Assembly (NCBI GenBank): GCA_030679805.1
Contig: JAUXST010000434.1
Span: forward strand, 1 to 14,099
DNA: 14,099 nt
Origin: Reyranella sp.
GTDB taxonomy: Bacteria; Pseudomonadota; Alphaproteobacteria; Reyranellales; Reyranellaceae
Direction of reading: 5' to 3'
Position 1 is the stretch's first letter. Each line of letters begins with the position of its first letter. The notes below the pieces were generated by a model. That model searched no databases and was not told the DNA's origin. It saw nothing but the letters and a program-made list of their open reading frames with translations. Below are positions 7,567 through 14,099 of this stretch, piece by piece. Position numbers and translations under genes: made by a program.

Positions 7567-7684
7567 ATCATACGCACCTATCCATTCCTTGCCACCACCG
7601 CGGTCCTTGTTCTCGCGACGCATGCGGCGGCGCAGACAAAATACCCGGCGGTTCTCGAAGGCCATGCCATTCTTGCCGGCCATG
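7567..7684 (+). other. Frameshifted signal-peptide segment with missing start codon
   Basis: In the frame starting at 7567, ATC ATA CGC ACC begins a clear Sec signal peptide: Arg, hydrophobic FLATTAVLVLAT, then a likely cleavage site at AAAQ near 7624-7635. This frame then runs on to EGHAIL (to 7674) and becomes nonsense (DPGPGPVGCAPG). The frame one base later continues with family-like sequence, PAMTLVPAPSDAPQEL, from 7676. The simplest reading is one inserted base at about 7675. The only in-frame start upstream is a GTG at 7474, too far away and inside the possible PHO box. Confidence 0.7.
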
Positions 7685-8938
7685 ACCCTGGTCCCGGCCC
7701 CGTCGGATGCGCCCCAGGAATTGCAGTTCTCCGGCCGCTACGCCGGTCGGCCGGGCCTGCGCATCGACCAGGTCGAGAGCGTGCCGGCGATGTCGGCCTT
7801 GTCCGACAAGGCGGCCCCGCGGCCCACCGGCATCAGCTTCCCGCTGAAGGGCCAGCCGGTGCAGGGCCTGTCCGGCATCAAGAACCTCAGGGACGGCACG
7901 TTCCTGACGCTGACCGACAACGGCTTCGGCAACAAGGCCAACTCCCCCGACGCGCTGCTGATGTTCCATATCCTGAAGCCCGACTGGAAGAGCGGCGCGG
8001 TCGAACGCGTCTCGACCGCCTTCCTGCACGATCCCGACCGCAAGGTGCCGTTCCGCGTCGTCAACGAGTACACGCCCAGGCGCTACCTGACCGGCGCCGA
8101 CTTCGACATCGAATCGATCCAGCCGATCGGCGACAGCCTGTGGTTCGGCGATGAGTTCGGCCCCTCCCTGATCAAGACCGACCGCGCCGGCAAGGTGCTG
8201 CAGATCGTCGAAGCCAAGCTGGACGGCAAACCGCTGCGCTCGCCCGATCACTACGCCATAGGCCTGCCGGGCGCGCCCGGCACCGTGAAGTTCGAGATCC
8301 GGCGCAGCAAGGGTTTCGAGGGCATGGCGGCCTCGCCCGACGGCAAGTTCCTCTACCCGCTGCTCGAGGGCGCGCTGTGGTCGGAAGCGGCCAACGGCGT
8401 CGAAACCAAGGACGGCAAGGCTTTCCTTCGCATTCTCGAGTTCGACACCGCGAAGGGCGAGTACACCGGCAAGAGCTACAAATACACCCTCGCGGCGCCG
8501 GCCAATTCGATCGGCGACTTCAACCTGATCGACGCCACCAGCGGCCTCATCATCGAGCGCGACGACACCGAAGGCGACCTGGCCCAGGCCTGCCTCGAAG
8601 GCGCGCCGAAGCCCGACTGCTTCAACGTGCCGGCCAAGTTCAAGCGCCTCTACAAGGTCGATCTCGGCCAGGCCGACGCCGACGGCTTCGTGAAGAAGGT
8701 AGGTTACATCGACCTGATGGACATCGACGATCCGCAGAAGCTCGCGCGCCAGGGCGGCAAGAACGGCAAGCTCACCTTCCCGTTCTTCACCATCGAGAAC
8801 GTCGACATCATCGACGCCGACCGCATCATCGTCGGCAACGACAACAACCTGCCGTTCTCGTCGGGCCGGACGCTCGGCAAGGCCGACGACAATGAGTTGA
8901 TTCTCCTGAAGGTCACCGACCTCCTGAAGGCGAAGTAG
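7567..8938 (+). CDS. Esterase-like activity of phytase family protein, frameshifted at its 5' end
   Basis: The body, open in one frame from about 7676 to the stop at 8938 (from a TTG at 7589 if read mechanically), matches the secreted 'esterase-like activity of phytase' family, beta-propeller-like proteins of uncertain substrate. Signatures: PTGISFPLKGQPVQGLSG, LTDNGFGNKANSPDA, FLHDPDRKVPFR, YLTGADFDIESIQPIGD, SKGFEGMAASPDGKFLYPLL, IGDFNLIDATSGLIIERDD and FTIENVDIIDADRIIVGNDN. The family's usual signal peptide is present but in another frame: from about 7567 it reads IRTYPFLATTAVLVLA, then THAAAQTKYPAVLEGHAIL. One extra base near 7675 separates it from PAMTLVPAPSDAP. No ATG, GTG or TTG stands at the expected start beside the ribosome site, only ATC ATA. 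Either this is a recent pseudogene, a non-exported remnant, or a sequence error. The family call is firm; the state of the gene is open. The stop is 15 bases from the convergent PaiB-like stop. Confidence 0.85.
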
Positions 8939-8953
8939 CCTTCGCCGGATCGC

Positions 8954-9577
8954 CTAGGGCAGCACGCGCTTCATCCAGCGTGCAGTGCCCTGCGAGTCCT
9001 GGCTGTCGGATGCTTCGAGCTTGGCGATCACGCGTTCGCGGTCGGCCATTTCGCGGTTCTGGCTGAGCTTGATCTTGGTTTCGATGCGTGAGAGCGGCAT
9101 GCGAAACACGGTGATGCCCCGCGTCTGGGCCTCGGCGTTGCCGGCGGGCAGCCGGTCGAGCCCCCAGCCCTCGGGGCCCGCGACCTCGTATTCGCGGGCG
9201 AGCGTCGCCAGCACGTCAAGCGCGCCCTTCGTGTCCTCGATGATCTGCGGCCGGCCATAGGCGTGCACCGTCACGTAGTTCCAGGTCGGCACCTTGACGC
9301 CGGGCGTGTACCAGGTCGGCGAAACGTAGGCGTGCGGTCCCCAGAACAGGGCCAGCGATTCCGCAGGGCGCGCGAACAGCTTCCCGTGCGGGTTGGCCCG
9401 CGCCACATGGCCGATCAGCGAGCCGTGCGGCCCGCCCGCCTCCTGCCACAGCAGCGAAAGATGCGTAGTGAACGGTGCGCCATCCTCGGCCGTCGTGGTC
9501 AGCAGCGCCCAGCTATGGGCCCGCATGATTTCGCGGCCCATGGCCTCGTCGCCCTCGAAGTGCTTCGGCAAATACAT
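8954..9577 (-). CDS. PaiB-like FMN-binding protein (negative transcriptional regulator family)
   Basis: The 207 residues match the PaiB family: small split-barrel, FMN-binding-like proteins named after Bacillus subtilis PaiB, once described as a repressor of sporulation and protease genes. Seen: MYLPKHF at the start, LLTTTAEDGAPFTTHLSLLW at 25-44, GHVARANPH at 56-64, the signature GPHAYVSPTWY at 80-90 with VPTWNYVTVHAYG at 96-108, and KIKLSQNR at 168-175. Most proteins of this family probably act as flavin- or heme-binding oxidoreductases or detoxification proteins, and no DNA-binding domain is visible, so the regulator name is inherited. The start at 9577 gives the usual N-terminus, though only a weak GGAT precedes it. 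It is divergent from the dienelactone hydrolase gene (69 bases between starts), which may or may not be meaningful. Confidence 0.9.
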   Translation of the reverse strand: MYLPKHFEGDEAMGREIMRAHSWALLTTTAEDGAPFTTHLSLLWQEAGGPHGSLIGHVARANPHGKLFARPAESLALFWGPHAYVSPTWYTPGVKVPTWNYVTVHAYGRPQIIEDTKGALDVLATLAREYEVAGPEGWGLDRLPAGNAEAQTRGITVFRMPLSRIETKIKLSQNREMADRERVIAKLEASDSQDSQGTARWMKRVLP

Positions 9578-9646
9578 CGTTGATCCAGTGGGTTGAACGC
9601 CGCTGCATTACCATGTCCAATACCCTGAACAGAGGGAGTTATTCTC
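9578..9646 (+). promoter_or_regulatory. Divergent promoter region, PaiB-like / dienelactone hydrolase
   Basis: The 69-base gap contains AGAGGGAG (9631-9638), a good ribosome site eight bases before the plus-strand ATG. TTGAAC (9593-9598) and TCCAAT (9616-9621), 17 bases apart, are a possible -35/-10 pair for the hydrolase gene, each matching the consensus at four of six positions. On the minus side no clear promoter is seen. Confidence 0.3.
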
Positions 9647-10315
9647 ATGGGTGAAGCTATCCGTCTTAGGTCTGCCGCCGGCGAGATCGGCGCCTACTTG
9701 GCCACGCCGAAGGGTACGCCCAAGGGTGGCATCGTGGTGGTCATGGAGATTTTCGGGACCAATCATCACATCAAGGCCGTGACCGACAAGCTGGCGCAGG
9801 ATGGCTATCTGGCGCTGGCACCATGCTTCTTCGACCACATCAAGCCCGGCATCGAGCTGGGCTACACGCCCGACACCATCGCCGAGGGCCGCAAGTACGT
9901 GACCGAACTCGGCCTCGACAAGCCGGTGCAGGACGTCGACGCCGCCATTGCCGAACTCAAGAAGCGCGGCTGCAAGAAAGTGGCCGTCACCGGCTTCTGC
10001 TGGGGCGGCACCATCACCTGGCTGTCGGCGACCCGGCTGAAGCCCGATGCGGCAATCGGCTACTACGGCGGTGGCATCCATGGCGCCAAAGCCGAGAAGC
10101 CCACCGTGCCGACGATGCTGCATTTCGGCGACAAGGACATGCACATCCCGATGACGCATGTGAACGAACTCCGCCAGCTCCATCCCGGCGTCACCATCTA
10201 CGACTATCCGGCCGATCATGGCTTCCATTGCGACGAGCGCGGCAGCTACGACGGCCTCGCCGCCGCACAGGCCTATGCCCGCACCCTGGAATTCATGGCC
10301 AAGCACATTGGCTAA
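9647..10315 (+). CDS. Dienelactone hydrolase family protein
   Basis: This is an alpha/beta hydrolase of the dienelactone hydrolase family. The founding members open cis-dienelactone to maleylacetate in chloroaromatic breakdown, but many homologues have other ester or lactone substrates. The catalytic triad of the family is complete: Cys118 as nucleophile in GFCWGG (116-121), Asp164 in GDKD, and His191 in PADHGFHCD. Glu34 in VVMEIFG is at the place of the Glu that holds the resting Cys in the Pseudomonas enzyme. The 222 residues fit the single-domain form (about 230). There is no signal peptide, so it is cytosolic. No chlorocatechol dioxygenase or other ring-cleavage gene is nearby, so a specific role in aromatic degradation is not supported. 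A long inverted repeat begins two bases after the stop. Confidence 0.93.
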   Translation: MGEAIRLRSAAGEIGAYLATPKGTPKGGIVVVMEIFGTNHHIKAVTDKLAQDGYLALAPCFFDHIKPGIELGYTPDTIAEGRKYVTELGLDKPVQDVDAAIAELKKRGCKKVAVTGFCWGGTITWLSATRLKPDAAIGYYGGGIHGAKAEKPTVPTMLHFGDKDMHIPMTHVNELRQLHPGVTIYDYPADHGFHCDERGSYDGLAAAQAYARTLEFMAKHIG

Positions 10316-10317
10316 CC

Positions 10318-10410
10318 TTGTCGTCCTGAGCGTAGCGAAGGACCTCACCGAACGATCAGACAAGGACCTATGAGGCGAGCGCGAGATCCTTCGCTTCGCT
10401 CAGGATGACA
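10318..10410. repeat. Dispersed long inverted repeat, copy 1
   Basis: The left arm at 10319-10346 and right arm at 10383-10410 can pair over 28 positions with 25 Watson-Crick pairs, one G-U and two mismatches; the core is TCCTGAGCGTAGCGAAGGA against its near complement. The first 45 bases match copy 2 (12567-12611) with three differences and the last 36 match 12636-12671 with four, while the middle differs (12 bases here, 24 there). It fills the gap between the hydrolase stop and the CoA-transferase ATG. Read as protein, such repeats give false LSEAKDL or PERSEG peptides, known from many genomes. Confidence 0.9.
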
Positions 10411-11657
10411 TGAAGAAGCGCCCAGCAAGAAAGCCTTTCACCCCCACAGCGCGCGGCCCCCTGAATGGGGTCCGCGTCGTCGACCTGTCGCGGCTGGTCG
10501 CGGGCAACGTGCTCACGCTCCAGCTTGCCGACTTCGGCGCCGAGGTGATCAAGATCGAGCCGCCCGAGGGCGACACCTTGCGCTCGTGGAAGGTGAAGGG
10601 CGTCGAGACGGCGTGGAAGGTCTATAGCCGCAACAAGAAGAGCGTGGCGCTCGACCTGCGCGCCGACGTCGGCCGCGCCATCGTGCGCGAGCTCGCCAAA
10701 TCGGCCGCGATCCTTGTCGAAAGCTTCAGGCCGGGCGTGCTGGAGGACATGGGCCTCTCGCCCGCCGAGCTGCACGAGATCAATCCCAGGCTGGTGATCG
10801 TGCGCATCTCGGGCTGGGGGCAGGACGGCCGCTACCGTCACAAGCCGGGCTTCGGCACCCTGATCGAAGGTTATAGCGGCTTCGCCTCCATGAACGGCTT
10901 CGAGGACCGCGAACCGGTGCTGCCGCCGATGTATCTCGCCGACGCCATGGCCGCCCTCTACGGCTATGGCGCCGTCATGGTGGCGCTGCGCGAAGTCGAA
11001 GTGAACGGCGGCAAGGGCCAGACGCTCGACCTGCCGCTGTTCGACCCGCTGTTCTCGGTGCTGGGACCCCAGGCCGCCAACCACAAGCTTACCGGCGACG
11101 TGAAGGTGCGGAGCGGCAGCCGCTCGACCAATGCCGCCCCGCGCAACGTCTACCAGACCCGCGACGGCCATTGGGTCTGCCTGTCGGCCTCGACCCAGGG
11201 CATGGCCGAGCGCGTGCTGGTCAAGATCGGCCGGCCGGAACTCGTGAAGGACCCACGCTTCGCCACCAACATCGAGCGCGTGAAGAACGGCCTCGAGCTG
11301 GACGGGATTATCGGCGGCTTCATCGCCGCGCGCGATCTCGACGAGAACCTGCGCTATTTCGACGAGGCCGGCGTCACCATCGGCCCGGTCTACGACATCG
11401 CCCAGATCGTGCGGGACGACTATGTGCTGGAGCGCGAGGCGCTGATCGAAATTCCCGACGAGGACATGGGCGAGCTGCCGACCCATCCCGTCGTGCCGCG
11501 CCTGTCCGGCACGCCGGGTGCCCTCAAGAGCGCAGCACCCAGGGTCGGTGAACACAATGAAGCGCTGCTGAAGCCGCTGCTGGGCGAGGATGAATACGCC
11601 AAGCTGTGCGCATCAGGCGCCATTTCGCAGGGAAAGAACGGGGGAAAGAAGAAGTGA
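10410..11657 (+). CDS. CaiB/BaiF family (class III) CoA-transferase
   Basis: Class III CoA-transferases move CoA between carboxylic acids through mixed anhydride and thioester intermediates; known members act on formyl-CoA, carnitine, bile acids, succinyl-CoA with malate or itaconate, and others. The 415 residues have the family's order: GPLNGVRVVDLSRLVAGNV at 16-34, LADFGAEVIKIEPPEGD at 39-55, RNKKSVALDL at 74-83, ESFRPGVLEDMGL at 104-116, ISGWGQDGRY at 133-142 and YLADAMAALYG at 175-185. Asp178 there is the likely catalytic Asp (Asp169 in formyl-CoA transferase). The C-terminus ends in a Lys/Gly-rich tail. The start codon's first base is the last base of repeat copy 1, and AGGA at 10402-10405, four bases before the ATG, also lies in the repeat. 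The stop overlaps the lyase start (GTGA), so the two are one translational unit. The substrate cannot be read from sequence. Confidence 0.94.
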   Translation: MKKRPARKPFTPTARGPLNGVRVVDLSRLVAGNVLTLQLADFGAEVIKIEPPEGDTLRSWKVKGVETAWKVYSRNKKSVALDLRADVGRAIVRELAKSAAILVESFRPGVLEDMGLSPAELHEINPRLVIVRISGWGQDGRYRHKPGFGTLIEGYSGFASMNGFEDREPVLPPMYLADAMAALYGYGAVMVALREVEVNGGKGQTLDLPLFDPLFSVLGPQAANHKLTGDVKVRSGSRSTNAAPRNVYQTRDGHWVCLSASTQGMAERVLVKIGRPELVKDPRFATNIERVKNGLELDGIIGGFIAARDLDENLRYFDEAGVTIGPVYDIAQIVRDDYVLEREALIEIPDEDMGELPTHPVVPRLSGTPGALKSAAPRVGEHNEALLKPLLGEDEYAKLCASGAISQGKNGGKKK

Positions 11658-12550
11658 TCAACCGCCCTCCTCCCCCGGTCTGGCGCTCGGCCCTCTACGT
11701 GCCGGGCAATGTGCCCAAGTTCATCGACAAGGCGCACGAGCGCGGCGCCGACTGCCTGCTGGTCGACCTCGAGGACAGCGTCCAGCCGGCGCAGAAACCC
11801 GAAGCGCGCGCCATGCTGCCCGAGACGATGAAGAAGGTGGCGCAGGGCGGCGCCGATGTTGCCGTGCGCATCAACCGGCCGCTGCGGCTTGCGATCCCCG
11901 ATATCGAGGCGGCGGTGCGGCCGGGCCTCTCGGCGCTGTTCATTACCAAGACCGAGGGCGTCCAGCATCTGCGCCTGCTCGACGAGATGGTGACCGAGCT
12001 GGAGCGCGAGCGCGGCATGCCGGTGGGCAGCGTGGGTTTCGGCGCCATGATCGAGCACCCGCGCGCGCTCACCCAGATCCACGACATCGCCGAGCATGGC
12101 CCGAGGGTCGTCGCCATGATGCTGGGCGGCGAGGACTTCGCGCTCGAGACCGGTTCTATCCCGAGCGACGAATCGCTCGAACTGCCCAAGCGCATGGTGG
12201 CCTTTGCGGCACAAGCGCATGGCGTCGCGATGATGGGAATCCTGGGAACGGTGGCCGACTACTCCGACCCCGCCGCCTACAAGAAGAGCGCCGAACGCGC
12301 GCGCCGCTTCGGCTTCTCCGGCGGCACCTGCATCCATCCCGGCCTCGTGCAGGCGCTGAACGAAGCCTTTACGCCGATCGCCGACGAGGTCGCCTACGCC
12401 CGCAAGCTGATCGCGGCCGACGAAAAAGCCGCGGCCGAGGGCCGCGGCTCGTTTTCGGTGGATGGCAAGATGATCGACATCCCGGTGATCGACCGCGCCC
12501 GCCGGCTCATTGCCCGGCACGAGGCGATCGAGAAGCGACTGAAGCGCTAA
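11654..12550 (+). CDS. HpcH/HpaI aldolase / CitE-like CoA-ester lyase
   Basis: This is a TIM-barrel CitE-family lyase of 298 residues. Relatives cleave malyl-CoA, methylmalyl-CoA, citramalyl-CoA or citryl-ACP, or hydrolyse malyl-CoA. Landmarks: RSALYVPGN at 11-19, DCLLVDLEDSVQP at 33-45, VRINRP at 71-76 (Arg72 likely binds the acid group), the metal ligands Glu134 in IEHPRAL and Asp161 in LGGEDFALETG, and FGFSGGTCIHPGLV in the C-terminal third, typical of the family. No citrate lyase alpha or gamma subunit is nearby, so this is a stand-alone lyase, not citrate lyase. I chose the GTG at 11654 because it overlaps the CoA-transferase stop and puts WRSALYVPG at the normal place; the ATG at 11606 would lie inside the previous gene. 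With the CoA-transferase it probably activates and then cleaves a hydroxy diacid, as in itaconate or citramalate breakdown. Confidence 0.92.
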   Translation: MINRPPPPVWRSALYVPGNVPKFIDKAHERGADCLLVDLEDSVQPAQKPEARAMLPETMKKVAQGGADVAVRINRPLRLAIPDIEAAVRPGLSALFITKTEGVQHLRLLDEMVTELERERGMPVGSVGFGAMIEHPRALTQIHDIAEHGPRVVAMMLGGEDFALETGSIPSDESLELPKRMVAFAAQAHGVAMMGILGTVADYSDPAAYKKSAERARRFGFSGGTCIHPGLVQALNEAFTPIADEVAYARKLIAADEKAAAEGRGSFSVDGKMIDIPVIDRARRLIARHEAIEKRLKR

Positions 12551-12566
12551 ACCCTGTCGTCAAAGC

Positions 12567-12671
12567 TTGTCGTCCTGAGCGAAGCGAAGGACCTCGCCGA
12601 ACGACCAGACACGGGCAGCTAGCATCGAGCACGTAGCGAACGTGAGATCCTTCGCTACGCTCAGGATAACA
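12567..12671. repeat. Dispersed long inverted repeat, copy 2
   Basis: The arms at 12568-12595 and 12644-12671 pair over 28 positions with 24 Watson-Crick pairs, one G-U and three mismatches, around a variable middle. It is in the same orientation as copy 1. It lies between the convergent lyase and petC genes (stops at 12550 and 12686) and as RNA would form a long hairpin from either strand, so it may act as a bidirectional terminator or mRNA end protector, although no U-run follows. A short partial echo of the arm start, CTGTCGTC, lies just before it at 12554-12561. Confidence 0.9.
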
Positions 12672-12685
12672 ATCTCCCCAGCAAC

Positions 12686-13489
12686 TCAGTGCTTGTCGGC
12701 CCACACCTGGCGCTTCACGGCATACATCAGGCCGGCCAGCGCCAGAAGGAACAGGATGACGCGAACGCCGGTGCGCTTGCGGTCCTCCATCCACGGCTCC
12801 GATGCCCAGGCGAGGAACTCGGTGACGTCCGAGGCCTCCTGGCCGGTCGTGGCCTTGGTGCCGTCGGCGTAGGTCACCTTGTCGTCGGCGAGCGGCGGTG
12901 CCATGGCGATCTTGTGGCCGGGGAAGTAGGTGTTGAAGTTGTCGTCCTTGCCGACCGAGAATTCCTTGATCTGCGCCGGCGTCAGTTTGTCGAACGGCAC
13001 GTAGCCGGTCAGGATCGCATAGATGTAGTCCGCGCCGCCTTCGCGCGCCTTGACGATGACGCTGAGGTCGGGCGGTGCCTTGCCGTTGTTGGCGGCAGCC
13101 GCGGCGGCCTCGTTGGGGAACGGCTTCCTGAAGCGGTCCGACAGACGCGCCGGCCGCTCGATCGGCTGGCCGTCGTCGTTGAGGTCGGGCACGACGATGT
13201 CCTTGATCAGGCCCTTCACCTGATCGTCGGTGAGCCCCAGCTCCATCAGGTTGCGATAGGCCAGCAGCGACAGCGAATGGCAGGCCGAGCAGACCTCAGC
13301 GTAGACCTGGTAGCCGCGCTGGGCGGCAGCGCGGTCGTAGGTGCCGAACGGCCCCTGGAAATGCCAATGCTGGTGCTTCGGATGCGCCTCGGTATCGGCC
13401 GCGTTGGCGCCAAAGCCGGTGACAATGGCACCGGCACCGGCGACGAGGGCAGCAAGCGCAATCGCGCCGGAAACGATCAGTCTACGCAT
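12686..13489 (-). CDS. petC: Cytochrome c1 of the bc1 complex
   Basis: Cytochrome c1 passes electrons from the Rieske protein to a soluble or membrane cytochrome c on the periplasmic side of complex III. The 267 residues show a signal peptide (MRRLIVSGAIALAALVAGAG, cleavage probably near ANAAD at 28-32), the heme c site CSACH at 67-71, the c1-specific APPDLSVIVKAR at 138-149, Met196 in KIAMAPPL as likely sixth heme ligand, and a C-terminal membrane anchor at about 241-257 followed by a short basic tail. The ATG at 13489 is right because it lies five bases after the petB stop and starts with the signal peptide; the longer frame upstream would read through petB. AAGGCAGGG at the end of petB likely serves as ribosome site. 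The gene closes the operon, with petA (Rieske) expected upstream of petB outside the window. Confidence 0.97.
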   Translation of the reverse strand: MRRLIVSGAIALAALVAGAGAIVTGFGANAADTEAHPKHQHWHFQGPFGTYDRAAAQRGYQVYAEVCSACHSLSLLAYRNLMELGLTDDQVKGLIKDIVVPDLNDDGQPIERPARLSDRFRKPFPNEAAAAAANNGKAPPDLSVIVKAREGGADYIYAILTGYVPFDKLTPAQIKEFSVGKDDNFNTYFPGHKIAMAPPLADDKVTYADGTKATTGQEASDVTEFLAWASEPWMEDRKRTGVRVILFLLALAGLMYAVKRQVWADKH

Positions 13490-13494
13490 GGCGC

Positions 13495-14099
13495 TTACCC
13501 TGCCTTCTTCTTGAGCACTGCGTCGGCGATGCTGGGCGGCATCGGCAGCGGCCGTTCGATCTTGCCCAGGATCGGCAGCAGGATGAGGAAGTGGAAGAAG
13601 TAGTAGAGCGTGGCGACCTGCGACAGCGGGATCCAGAAGCCGGCCGGCGGATTGGCGCCGCAGAAGCCCAGCACCACGACATCGACCACGAGGACCAGCA
13701 TGAACCACTTGTAGATCGGGCGGAACGTCGAGGAGCGCACACGCGAGGTGTCGAGCCAGGGCAGCACGAACAGCACGGCGATGGCGCCGAACATCGCGAT
13801 CACGCCACCCAACTTGTCCGGCACCGCGCGCAAGATCGCGTAGAACGGCAGGAAGTACCATTCCGGCACGATGTGCGTTGGCGTCACCAGGGGATCGGCC
13901 GGAATGTAGTTCGCTGCATCACCCAGCATGTCGGGGCCGAAGAACACGACGAGCGAATACACGATCAGGAAGACGACGACGCCGAAACCGTCCTTCATCG
14001 TGTAGTAGGGATGGAACGGCACGGTGTCCTGCGGACCCTTGGGGTCGATGCCGGTCGGGTTGTTCGAACCGTGGACGTGCAGCGCCACGACATGGAGAG
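13495..14099 (-). CDS. petB: Cytochrome b of the bc1 complex, 5' end outside window
   Basis: The C-terminal half of cytochrome b, in frame to the right edge of the window; the apparent GTG start at 14088 is an internal Val. The first visible residues, LHVVALHVHGSNNPTG, are the end of transmembrane helix D: the first His (codon 14092-14094) corresponds to a heme b ligand and the His of ALH to the quinone-site His of yeast and bovine proteins, by recall of those sequences. Then come helix E, the Qo-site motif PEWY in THIVPEWYFLPFYAILR, helix F (GVIAMFGAIAVLFVLPWLD), helix G (YKWFMLVLVVDVVVLGFCG) and helix H (VATLYYFFHFLILLPILG), ending in LKKKAG. With petC it forms complex III of the respiratory chain. 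About 200 residues are visible, roughly half of a full protein. Confidence 0.97.
   Translation of the reverse strand, partial: LHVVALHVHGSNNPTGIDPKGPQDTVPFHPYYTMKDGFGVVVFLIVYSLVVFFGPDMLGDAANYIPADPLVTPTHIVPEWYFLPFYAILRAVPDKLGGVIAMFGAIAVLFVLPWLDTSRVRSSTFRPIYKWFMLVLVVDVVVLGFCGANPPAGFWIPLSQVATLYYFFHFLILLPILGKIERPLPMPPSIADAVLKKKAG

Noticed and set aside
7474..8154. Open frame from GTG at 7474 through the signal peptide and on in frame 1
   Set aside because: Only 7567-7674 looks like real protein; after that it is an out-of-frame read of the phytase-like body, and the GTG is far from any ribosome site.
9647..10315. Part of a chloroaromatic degradation operon
   Set aside because: Only the hydrolase family is present; no dioxygenase, cycloisomerase or maleylacetate reductase is seen in the window.
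10318..10410. Inverted repeat as a CRISPR unit or insertion sequence
   Set aside because: There is no series of spacers and no transposase; two palindromic copies 2.2 kb apart fit a dispersed intergenic repeat.
10368..11555. Open frame of 395 codons on the minus strand opposite the CoA-transferase
   Set aside because: It is antisense to a clear gene, and its end translates the inverted repeat (LSEAKDL), a known source of false protein tails.
12507..12794. Small minus-strand frame with YPERSEGSHV-type peptide
   Set aside because: This is the usual artefact of translating the dispersed inverted repeat, not a protein.

Overview
The window is a high-GC, densely coded stretch of a bacterial chromosome, most likely from an alphaproteobacterium. 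Three things point there: a prs – L25/Ctc – pth – ychF block, a classical cytochrome bc1 pair (cytochrome b followed by a membrane-anchored cytochrome c1 with CSACH), and codon use dominated by G/C at third positions. The order is an inference from protein style and gene order; a Rhodospirillales-like lineage is possible but not shown.

Layout. (1) 1-1805, plus strand: the 3' part of an M81 (MlrC-like) metallopeptidase gene, overlapping by ATGA with a small RidA/YjgF-family gene that carries a signal peptide. (2) 1946-5472, plus strand: housekeeping genes prs (PRPP synthetase), rplY/ctc (ribosomal protein L25 with an Ala/Pro tail), pth (peptidyl-tRNA hydrolase) and ychF (translation-associated ATPase), a nucleotide and translation-quality cluster. 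(3) 5476-8938: two secreted-enzyme genes transcribed away from each other, a Tat-exported PhoX-type phosphatase (minus) and an 'esterase-like activity of phytase' family protein (plus). A weak PHO-box-like direct repeat lies between them. The phytase-like gene has a broken 5' end: its signal peptide is in another frame than its body, and no normal start codon precedes it. (4) 8954-10315: a PaiB-like FMN-binding protein (minus) divergent from a dienelactone hydrolase (plus). (5) 10410-12550, plus strand: a class III CoA-transferase translationally coupled (GTGA overlap) to a CitE-like CoA-ester lyase, probably a two-step acyl-CoA activation and cleavage module. (6) 12686-14099, minus strand: petC (cytochrome c1) and the 3' part of petB (cytochrome b) of the respiratory bc1 complex.

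Two copies of a dispersed long inverted repeat (10318-10410 and 12567-12671) bracket the CoA-transferase/lyase pair. The first copy supplies the ribosome-binding sequence and the first base of the CoA-transferase start codon. The second fills the convergent gap before petC.

I found no CRISPR array, tRNA, rRNA, transposase, phage gene or clear defence system. The observations most worth checking are the double lesion at the start of the phytase-like gene, the possible shared phosphate control of the two phosphatase genes, and the repeat that overlaps a translation start. No gap without a gene exceeds 160 bases.
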